Shown here: piece after piece, positions 1 through 5,043 of the stretch | How positions within the stretch are numbered: position 1 is the first letter of the stretch | Layout: every line of letters begins with the position of its first letter | Assembly: GCA_046086225.1 (NCBI GenBank) | Contig: JBJSXF010000013.1 | Location: 1-10,548 of the forward strand | DNA length: 10,548 nt | Origin: JBJSXF01 sp046086225 | GTDB lineage: Bacteria; Actinomycetota; Acidimicrobiia; IMCC26256; PALSA-610 | Reading direction: 5' to 3' | Notes under the pieces: generated by a model | Database searches by the model: none | Told to the model about the DNA's origin: nothing | What the model saw: the letters and a program-made list of their open reading frames with translations, nothing else | Program-made: the position numbers and the translations under genes

Positions 1-939
1 CAGCGTCGTGCCCGACCAGAGGGGATAACAGAACTTCGGGGTGCCCGTGCAGCCCAGCAGACCGGCTGCGTCGTATACCCAGACTCCGTTGTCGGTTCCC
101 ACCCAGACCCGCCCGTTCGCAACGAGGGGTGCACCCGAGACCGGATAGCCCGTCCGTGCGATCCAGCGGGGAAGGCACGTCTTCGGGCTCCCGCTGCAAC
201 CCTGGATACCGGCCGCATCGAATGCGTAGAGGAAGCCGTTGTTCGAGCCCACGTACACGAAGCCGTTGGCCACTGCGGGCGACGATTGCGAGGCGATCGT
301 GAGGCTCGCCCGCCAGCGGAAGGTGCCCGTGGCCGACAGTGCGACGAGGAAGCCACCACCGGTGGCCACGTACACGACGCCACCGACGACGGCCGGGGAC
401 GACGAGATCGCGCCGCTCGTCGTGAACTTCCAGAGCGGGTTGCAAACCCGGGGGGTGCCGCCGCAGCCGGTGACGCCCGCCGCGTCGAACGCGTAGATGC
501 TCTTGTCGGCCGAGCCGACGAAGACCCGACCGCCGACCACGGCGGGTGACGAGGTGATCGGCCCGCCGGTCATCGCCGTCCACAGCGGCTGGCAGCGGCG
601 CGGCGTACCCGAGCAGCCGTTCACGCCGGCGGCGTCGTACGCGAGGAGCTTGCCGTTGTCGGAGCCGACGTACACCCGGCCCCCGACGACTGCGGGAGAC
701 GAGAGTACGGCGCCGCGCGTTGCGGGGGAGGCGCCGGTCGGACCGGTCCAGCGCTCGCGCAGCGAGCCGACGTTCCCGACGTTCAGGACGGCGTCGGCTG
801 CGTTCCGACCCGTGTGGTCGGGGCCGAAGCGGAACATCGGCCAGTCGGCCGCGGTTCCGGCGCCGAGCAGGGCGACGAGGGTCGCGATCGCGGCAGCCGC
901 GCGGAGCCGGGAGGGCCGTCGGGGCCGGGACGGGTCGAT
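1..939 (-). CDS. Secreted PQQ-type beta-propeller repeat protein, 3' end outside the window
   Basis: The frame is open from an in-frame TAA at 949-951 to the window edge, giving 313 visible residues. An Arg-rich n-region and a hydrophobic stretch with an Ala-rich cleavage site (TAA-DW) form a signal peptide at about residues 1-35. Then comes DWPMFRFGPDHTGRN, the usual opening of PQQ-like WD40-type propellers, followed by repeated blades with SSPAVVGGRVYVGS and LYAFDAAG motifs at about residues 80-104, 130-154, 180-200, 219-243 and 270-293. Four of the five visible blades carry a C-x6-C loop before PLW (Cys109/116, 159/166, 248/255, 297/304), probably disulfides. The protein is exported, with a binding or scaffold role; the family includes quinoprotein enzymes and BamB-like scaffolds, and the substrate cannot be read. 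The start is placed at ATC 939 because no ATG, GTG or TTG exists in frame before residue 35. An ATG at 837 would remove the signal peptide. Coding and family are sure, the start is not. Confidence 0.88.
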   Translation of the reverse strand, partial: MDPSRPRRPSRLRAAAAIATLVALLGAGTAADWPMFRFGPDHTGRNAADAVLNVGNVGSLRERWTGPTGASPATRGAVLSSPAVVGGRVYVGSDNGKLLAYDAAGVNGCSGTPRRCQPLWTAMTGGPITSSPAVVGGRVFVGSADKSIYAFDAAGVTGCGGTPRVCNPLWKFTTSGAISSSPAVVGGVVYVATGGGFLVALSATGTFRWRASLTIASQSSPAVANGFVYVGSNNGFLYAFDAAGIQGCSGSPKTCLPRWIARTGYPVSGAPLVANGRVWVGTDNGVWVYDAAGLLGCTGTPKFCYPLWSGTTL

Positions 940-944
940 TGCCC

Positions 945-975
945 AGTATTAGCGGGTGGGCGGGGTGGCGTCCAG
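945..975 (-). promoter_or_regulatory. Putative promoter of the beta-propeller gene, leaderless
   Basis: On the minus strand a -10 box TAATAC (951-946) is preceded by an 18-bp spacer and a weak -35 CTGGAC (975-970). The seventh base after the -10 hexamer is A939, the first base of the in-frame ATC taken as the start, so the mRNA would have no leader. The TAA inside the -10 box also closes the reading frame upstream. The box is a striking AT-rich island in GC-rich DNA. This is inferred from spacing only. Confidence 0.5.
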
Positions 976-1010
976 GTTCGGGTCCCGACCGGGGTCGGTG
1001 AGGGCCGGAG

Positions 1011-1036
1011 TGTGCCGAATGCGGAAGATTCGGACA
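1011..1036. promoter_or_regulatory. Inverted repeat, candidate operator in the divergent promoter region
   Basis: TGTGCCGAAT and ATTCGGACA flank a 7-base centre. The arms pair over 9 bp if G1014 is bulged out, with an uninterrupted core CCGAAT/ATTCGG (1015-1020 and 1028-1033). It lies between the two outward-facing promoters of the propeller gene and the LPNTG gene, so a regulator bound here could affect both. It could also be chance. No known operator consensus is recognised. Confidence 0.3.
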
Positions 1037-1094
1037 GTCTCCGGGTGCCGGCCGCCGCCGGGCCGTCAGCTTCGTGGGTGGCCCGATGTCCTCA

Positions 1095-1123
1095 TAGTCA
1101 AATCGCCCATTCCGGGTTAGGAT
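1095..1123 (+). promoter_or_regulatory. Putative promoter of the LPNTG surface protein gene
   Basis: TAGTCA (1095-1100, four of six matches to TTGACA), a 17-bp spacer and TAGGAT (1118-1123, TAnnnT type) form a housekeeping-like promoter. Transcription would begin near 1130, leaving a leader of about 55 bases with the ribosome site GGGAGA at 1175-1180. Confidence 0.45.
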
Positions 1124-1185
1124 CCCGCCCAAGTCCGGAGACAGGTCTCCCAGGGGGGAGTCCGATTCCGGAACGGGAGAGTGTC

Positions 1186-2028
1186 ATGCGGGTTCTGGCT
1201 CGGTTGATGTTGGTGGCAGCGCTGCTGCTGCCGGCGTCGGTCGCGCTCGCGCAGACGGCGGGCGGCGCCGAATCGTCGGGTGGCACCGCAGCGATCGCCT
1301 GCAACTTCTGGCGGGGCACCATGCGTATGACCCCCGGGCTCCTCACCGCTCCGGCGGGCGATCAGTCCGCGACGATCACCGGCCGCATCTACGGGTGCAA
1401 CAAGTCGGGTGGGAGCGCGAACTTCACGGCTTCGCTCACCATGACCGCCGCGACCTGCGGTTCCTACTCGATGCAGGGCACGGGCACGTTCGCCTGGGCC
1501 GACGGGCAGACGTCCGGTGCCACGTTGGTGTTCCAGCAGCAGGATTTCGCGCCGCAGAAGTACCTCGTGGGCGGCGCGATCACGAGCGGCCCGTACCGCA
1601 ACCTGCTGGTGTGGTCGTACCTGCGCTTCACGCTGCAAAACACGAAGACGGACGCGCTGTGCACGACGGACAACCCGGCGGTGAAGGCCTCGTTCACCAA
1701 TGCGTCGAGCATGCAGCTCGTCACCCCCGATACGCCGCCGACCTTCCCGACGCCTTCCACCTCGACGCCGCCGACGGTGCCGCCGACGACTGCCACGACA
1801 CTCGCTCCCGTCCTGCCGACCATCCCGCCGACGACGGTTCCCGGACCCCCGCCCGGCCCCCTGCCGAACACAGGAATCGGCACCTGGGGCGCGGTCGTGG
1901 GGGCGGAGGCGCTGCTCATCGGTGGCGGCCTCGGGCTCCTCGGGGAGGACCGCCGTCGCCGTCGGGCCCGCACGCCGGGCCGGGCCGGGCCGCGGAGCTG
2001 GCTCGAGATCACGATGCCGCCGGAGTGA
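1186..2028 (+). CDS. Secreted surface protein with C-terminal LPNTG sortase signal
   Basis: The 280-residue product starts at ATG 1186, five bases after GGGAGA (1175-1180). The frame is open further upstream, but only this start gives a proper signal peptide (MRVLARLMLVAALLLPASVALAQ). The mature domain, about residues 35-175, has four cysteines (39, 71, 91, 159), enough for two disulfides, and a small beta-rich pattern with GRIYGC, FAWADGQTS and GGAITSGPY. It resembles small secreted domains common in actinobacteria; I cannot name the family. A Pro/Thr stalk follows (about 178-225), then LPNTG at 226-230, a hydrophobic segment (231-253) and five arginines (256-260), the classical layout for sortase transpeptidation to the cell wall. 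Unusually, 20 more residues follow the Arg cluster. No sortase gene is in the window. Transcription is divergent from the propeller gene, so the two may be co-regulated. Confidence 0.87.
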   Translation: MRVLARLMLVAALLLPASVALAQTAGGAESSGGTAAIACNFWRGTMRMTPGLLTAPAGDQSATITGRIYGCNKSGGSANFTASLTMTAATCGSYSMQGTGTFAWADGQTSGATLVFQQQDFAPQKYLVGGAITSGPYRNLLVWSYLRFTLQNTKTDALCTTDNPAVKASFTNASSMQLVTPDTPPTFPTPSTSTPPTVPPTTATTLAPVLPTIPPTTVPGPPPGPLPNTGIGTWGAVVGAEALLIGGGLGLLGEDRRRRRARTPGRAGPRSWLEITMPPE

Positions 2029-2071
2029 TCCGGTCGCGCAGCCTCCCGCGTCGCTGAACTCTCCGGAGCCC

Positions 2072-2114
2072 GCCGTACGCGGTTCCGCACGGCGCAATGT
2101 CGACGGCTCGACGT
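2072..2114. terminator. Two weak hairpins between convergent genes
   Basis: In the 123-bp gap between the LPNTG gene stop and the stop of the coiled-coil gene, two small hairpins can form: 2072-2079 with 2086-2093 (seven pairs, one A-C mismatch, six-base loop) and 2097-2103 with 2108-2114 (seven pairs including one T-G, loop CGGC). Neither has a T tract. They could act as a weak bidirectional terminator, but the support is only structural. Confidence 0.25.
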
Positions 2115-2151
2115 GCGGATCGGTTCGCCGTGCTCCGACGACGTTCGCCGC

Positions 2152-2778
2152 TCAACGCCAGAACTGCCACCACCGGTGCGGGCGGGCGAGGTCGACCTTG
2201 AACTCCGAGATCGCCTGGAGCGTCTGGGCGTAGCGCTCGGCTTCTTCGCGGATGTGGCGGGGGATCTCGACGACGTCGTCGTCTTCGCGCGTACCGGGTC
2301 GGGTTCGGGGATCGCCGACCGCCACTGTCGGGGCGGGTCCCTCCACCGGATCGAGGTCGAAGACCGGTGCCGGGCGATCGGGGGCCGGAAGATCGGGGCC
2401 GGGGGGCGGGCCGACGTCACCGGGAGGCGTCGAGCGTGACACCTCGGCGAGGTCGCGCGATGCCGCCGCCAGCTCGCGTGAGGCCGCCGTGACATCCCGA
2501 CTCAGCGCGGCGGTCTCGTAGGAGACCCCGCCGATCTCGATCGGTCGGCCGGCATTCAGCGCCGTGGCGAAGGCCTGGATCGTGACGTCGGCGCGTTCGA
2601 GGGCCCGCTCACGTTCCTCGGCGATGACCCGCCACTTGTCGCCCTCGCGGCGGGCCTCGGTGAGCTCGGCCCGGAGCCGGGAGAACTGCTCGCGGACGAC
2701 GTCGGCCGGGATGAATCCGGGGGCACCGGGGCGGGACGCGTCATCGGTCCGGTCGGTGGATTCGTCGGCAGTCGTCAT
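2152..2778 (-). CDS. Hypothetical cytosolic coiled-coil protein with C-terminal WWQFWR
   Basis: The 208-residue product has no signal peptide or membrane segment. The ATG at 2778 is preceded by GAGGTG at a six-base distance, supporting the start. Residues 24-77 are a charged predicted helix (VREQFSRLRAELTEARREG and on). Residues 93-116 contain three near-identical heptads, SRDVTAA, SRELAAA and SRDLAEV, giving a regular coiled coil. A Pro/Asp-rich linker covers about 118-168, another charged helix about 171-197, and the chain ends in the aromatic cluster RPHRWWQFWR. I do not recognise the family. The layout (coiled coil, flexible linker, terminal Trp-rich tag) suggests an oligomeric adaptor whose tail docks on membrane or a partner; this is inference. 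It is divergent from the methyltransferase gene with only 58 bp between, and convergent with the LPNTG gene. Confidence 0.82.
   Translation of the reverse strand: MTTADESTDRTDDASRPGAPGFIPADVVREQFSRLRAELTEARREGDKWRVIAEERERALERADVTIQAFATALNAGRPIEIGGVSYETAALSRDVTAASRELAAASRDLAEVSRSTPPGDVGPPPGPDLPAPDRPAPVFDLDPVEGPAPTVAVGDPRTRPGTREDDDVVEIPRHIREEAERYAQTLQAISEFKVDLARPHRWWQFWR
2431..2502 (-). repeat. Degenerate 21-bp tandem repeat encoding coiled-coil heptads
   Basis: Three consecutive 21-base units, plus part of a fourth, encode SR-(D/E)-(V/L)-x-A-x heptads at residues 93-116 of the coiled-coil protein. The protein repeat is nearly exact while the DNA has drifted at codon third positions, which suggests selection on the heptad after an old internal duplication. 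Confidence 0.55.
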
Positions 2779-2798
2779 CTCGTCACCTCGCCGAGCCG

Positions 2799-2804
2799 AT
2801 GGTA
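2799..2804 (-). promoter_or_regulatory. Candidate -10 box for the coiled-coil gene
   Basis: On the minus strand TACCAT (2804-2799) fits TAnnnT and would start transcription near 2792, leaving about 14 bases of leader that still include GAGGTG before ATG 2778. No convincing -35 is seen. Confidence 0.3.
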
Positions 2805-2822
2805 GCCGTGGGTGTCGTCCCC

Positions 2823-2828
2823 TACGCT
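2823..2828 (+). promoter_or_regulatory. Candidate -10 box for the methyltransferase gene
   Basis: TACGCT (2823-2828) fits TAnnnT and ends eight bases before the GTG start at 2837, so the transcript would be leaderless or nearly so. This agrees with the lack of a well-spaced ribosome site there. No clear -35 is visible. Confidence 0.35.
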
Positions 2829-2836
2829 CGCAGGGC

Positions 2837-3481
2837 GTGCCCGATCGTCATCCGCTGCAACCGGTCTGGGGTGGCGGCAGCCACACCGAGCGCTTCGAGC
2901 GGGTCCGACCCTTCCTCGGCGAGCAGCGCGTGCTCGATGTCGGGGCGGGATCGGGGGTGGGGCGACCCGATTGGCTGCACGCCCGAGTCGCCGCCGTGGC
3001 CACGGAAGCGGTCGGCCTCGAACTCGATCCGAAACTGGCGGCACGCGCGAGAAGCGCCGGCTACGACGTGCGCGACGGCAACGCCGAGACCTTCGCGTTG
3101 GATCGGACGTTCACGGTCGTCTGGGCGGGCGAGATCATCGAGCACCTGTCGAGCGCGGGTGCGTTCCTCGATCGGGCGCGGGCGCATCTGGAACCCGGCG
3201 GCCTCCTCGTGCTCACCACGCCGAACGCGTTCGCGATCTCGAACTTCGTCTACCGACTCGGCGGTCGCCCGCGCGTGAACGCCGGTCACACGTGCTGGTA
3301 CGACGAGACGACGCTCACCCAGCTGCTCGTCCGACACGGGTTCGCGGTGACCGAGGTCGCGTACGTCGGCCATCGCACGCCGGGTCGGTTCCGAGCCGTT
3401 GCTGCGGGCGCGGTGCGGGCGGTGCTCCCCGACCGCCTGGCCCGCAACACGCTGCTGGTCGTGGCCCGAGTGAGCGGCTGA
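2837..3481 (+). CDS. Class I SAM-dependent methyltransferase
   Basis: The product is 214 residues from GTG 2837. Earlier in-frame starts lie inside the antisense coiled-coil gene and give an unlike, low-complexity N-terminus, so GTG 2837 is preferred. A Rossmann-type fold is shown by motif I VLDVGAGSG (residues 32-40), the acidic residue of GLELDP that would hold the SAM ribose, AGEIIEHL (97-104) in the place of motif IV, and LEPGGLLVLTTPN. The tail motif H-T-C-W-Y-D-E-T-T-L with LLVRHGF is typical of the Methyltransf_23/UbiG-like group that often modifies sugars, lipids or quinones. The size is normal for a single domain. The substrate cannot be read; a glycan or nucleotide-sugar substrate is plausible given the glycosyltransferases downstream. 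It converges on the stalk protein, 45 bp between stops. Confidence 0.88.
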   Translation: MPDRHPLQPVWGGGSHTERFERVRPFLGEQRVLDVGAGSGVGRPDWLHARVAAVATEAVGLELDPKLAARARSAGYDVRDGNAETFALDRTFTVVWAGEIIEHLSSAGAFLDRARAHLEPGGLLVLTTPNAFAISNFVYRLGGRPRVNAGHTCWYDETTLTQLLVRHGFAVTEVAYVGHRTPGRFRAVAAGAVRAVLPDRLARNTLLVVARVSG

Positions 3482-3483
3482 GC

Positions 3484-3526
3484 GGCCGACTGCGCCCGAG
3501 TGCGGTCGGCCCGACTGCGAATCGGG
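3484..3526. terminator. GC-rich hairpin between convergent stops
   Basis: GGCCGACTGC (3484-3493) pairs with GCGGTCGGCC (3502-3511), ten pairs including one G-U in plus-strand RNA, with an eight-base loop, starting three bases after the methyltransferase stop. No U tract follows. A second, overlapping stem CCCGA/TCGGG (3510-3514 with 3522-3526) lies directly after the stop of the minus-strand gene and could serve that direction. GC hairpins without U tracts are a common actinobacterial terminator form. Confidence 0.5.
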
Positions 3527-4837
3527 TCAGTCGTCCTCGCCCGGCGGAGCCGGAGCACTCGGGGGCGTGAAGCGGTGGCGCGGTCGGGAACGCGTGAGCT
3601 CGCTGCGGATCAGGCGGAACCCGACGTAGCCGAGTCCGATGAGCGCGACGAGGGGCACGACGATCAGCGGACCCGTGGTCGAGGTCCGGATCGCCCCGGC
3701 CGGCAGCGCGCGCAAGGTCTCACCGGCGCTGCGTGTCGGCCGCACCCGGAGGGCGTCGGGGATCTCGGCCGGATCGATGTCGCCCAGGCTCGGGAACCAT
3801 CCCGGATCACGTTGCGAGAGCGCGGGGGGAATGGCGAGCACGGTGCGGGAGCGCTCGGCCCGCAGGAGCGCCTGCCGGACGGTCTCGCTCTGCACGGGAC
3901 GGGCGACCGTGGTGGGCGGGCGGCGGGTCGGGCGGGCGGGAGCGGCCGGGCGGGCCTGGGCGGCGCGGGTGGTCGGGGTCGGCGCCTCGGGAGCGGCGGT
4001 GGTGGCGGGCGCGGTCGCCGTGGTCGTGGATGACCGGGTGGTCCGTGCGCTCGGCGCCGGATCGAACGTGAGGGTGAGCACGAACGACGGCACCGGTGGG
4101 GGCATCGCCGCGAGCTTGAGCGGATCGGCGGTCGTGGTCGTGGCCGGTGCGCTCGTGGTCGTCGTCGAGGTCGGTGCGACCGTCGTCGTCGTGGTGGTGG
4201 CCGTCGCGATGGGCAGGGCCAGCTCGTCGTTCACGAGCGGCGCGAGATCGGCGCAGCCGGGAGTGGCCGGATCGACCGCGGCAAGCTCGGGCGTCGGGTC
4301 GACGACGGTGACCGCGCCGGTCTGCTCGTCGTAGCGCCGGGCACCGGGAACCCCGGTGCCGGCCCCGATCTTCAGCGGACCCACCGAGCAGGTCGCCCCC
4401 GAGCCTTTGACCGTCCACCGCTGTTCCACCAGCCCGCCGACGATCGCGATGCCGGTGCGCGGGTCGAGCCGCCCCCGGACGTCGGACGCCGGGAGGGTCT
4501 CGACCACCACGACGAGCGGATCACGTTCGCCCACGTCGAGGCGCAGGGCCCGGGGTGCGAAGGCGAGGTCGGCGGCGGGAATCGTGAAGGTGCCGTTCCC
4601 CTCGACGGTTCCGGCCGCGGGCGCGATCGTGCGGATGCCGATCTGGTTCTCGCCGAGGGTGAGGAGCGAGAGATCGAGCCGGGCGGAGACGGCACCGGGG
4701 TTGGTGACCGGGGGCGTGGCCCCGGCCCCGAACGCGGCCAGGAGCACGGCCCCGAGGATGATGACGGCGCCGACCCCCGCGACGACCTTCCGCCGACGGC
4801 GGCGGGCGTGCATTCGAGAGCGGCGCGAGGAATCCAT
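3527..4837 (-). CDS. Double-anchored membrane protein with Thr/Ser/Pro-rich extracellular stalk
   Basis: The product is 436 residues from ATG 4837. An ATG at 4951 is in frame, but the -10-like TAGGCT at 4868-4863 lies between the two and the extra 38 residues look non-coding, so 4837 is chosen. A basic N-terminus (HARRRRRK) precedes membrane segment 18-38; a second membrane segment is at 390-407 and a basic tail follows to 436, so both ends should be cytoplasmic and the middle outside. The external part has a beta-rich domain (about 48-205) with two cysteines (150, 195), then Thr-rich runs at about 210-238 and a Thr/Ala/Pro/Arg-rich linker at about 263-315, mucin-like and possibly O-glycosylated, and a region with WFPSLGDIDPAEIP near 355. 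I do not recognise a family. A surface or wall-spanning structural role is likely. It is divergent from the large glycosyltransferase gene and may be a glycan acceptor, which is speculation. Confidence 0.83.
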   Translation of the reverse strand: MDSSRRSRMHARRRRRKVVAGVGAVIILGAVLLAAFGAGATPPVTNPGAVSARLDLSLLTLGENQIGIRTIAPAAGTVEGNGTFTIPAADLAFAPRALRLDVGERDPLVVVVETLPASDVRGRLDPRTGIAIVGGLVEQRWTVKGSGATCSVGPLKIGAGTGVPGARRYDEQTGAVTVVDPTPELAAVDPATPGCADLAPLVNDELALPIATATTTTTTVAPTSTTTTSAPATTTTADPLKLAAMPPPVPSFVLTLTFDPAPSARTTRSSTTTATAPATTAAPEAPTPTTRAAQARPAAPARPTRRPPTTVARPVQSETVRQALLRAERSRTVLAIPPALSQRDPGWFPSLGDIDPAEIPDALRVRPTRSAGETLRALPAGAIRTSTTGPLIVVPLVALIGLGYVGFRLIRSELTRSRPRHRFTPPSAPAPPGEDD

Positions 4838-4862
4838 GGTGACGCCCGTCAGGGGCGTTGCG

Positions 4863-4868
4863 AGCCTA
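4863..4868 (-). promoter_or_regulatory. Candidate -10 box for the stalk protein gene
   Basis: On the minus strand TAGGCT (4868-4863) fits TAnnnT and would start transcription near 4856, about 19 bases before ATG 4837. It supports the shorter start. No good -35 is seen, and the ribosome site (ACGGGCG) is weak. Confidence 0.35.
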
Positions 4869-4987
4869 CGCCTTCTCCGGTTCGGGGGGAACGACGTTCG
4901 GCCGGAAGGGGTCGGATCTCCGCAGCGGCGGCCGACCGGCGTGGTACACATGAGGCGTCCGGTTTCGCCGGAATCGCCCGGGCCCGC

Positions 4988-5008
4988 CGGGCCGGGCTAC
5001 CCGGCCCG
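4988..5008 (+). promoter_or_regulatory. Very stable leader hairpin before the glycosyltransferase gene
   Basis: A perfect nine-pair GC-only stem (4988-4996 with 5000-5008) closes a three-base loop CTA. It ends 35 bases before GTG 5044 and before the ribosome site AGGGGA at 5035-5040. The upstream gene is divergent, so this is not that gene's terminator. It probably lies in the 5' leader and could act in attenuation, mRNA stability or protein binding; the promoter itself was not identified. Confidence 0.4.
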
Positions 5009-5043
5009 CACCCCGGGGTCGCGGACATCGGAGCAGGGGATCG

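Noticed and set aside
905..932. Twin-arginine export signal in the propeller protein
   Set aside because: There is an Arg-Arg pair, but the S/T-R-R-x-F-L-K pattern is not met; a general secretory signal is the simpler reading.
239..952. Plus-strand open frames opposite the propeller gene with repeated TTAGDE-like motifs
   Set aside because: The repetition is only the antisense image of the propeller blade repeats.
814..1185. Upstream extension of the LPNTG protein frame to 814
   Set aside because: It would bury the signal peptide 124 residues inside the chain, overlaps the antisense propeller start and promoter, and reads as low-complexity Arg/Gly/Pro-rich sequence.
1117..2097. Minus-strand frames opposite the LPNTG gene
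   Set aside because: Arg-rich and without motifs, whereas the plus strand has a signal peptide, ribosome site and sorting signal.
4838..4951. Longer start (ATG 4951) for the stalk protein
   Set aside because: No ribosome site is seen, the extra residues are not protein-like, and the candidate -10 box lies downstream of that codon.
4941..4951. TACACA as -10 box for the large glycosyltransferase gene
   Set aside because: It lacks the final T and no -35 lies at the right distance, so it is too weak to annotate.
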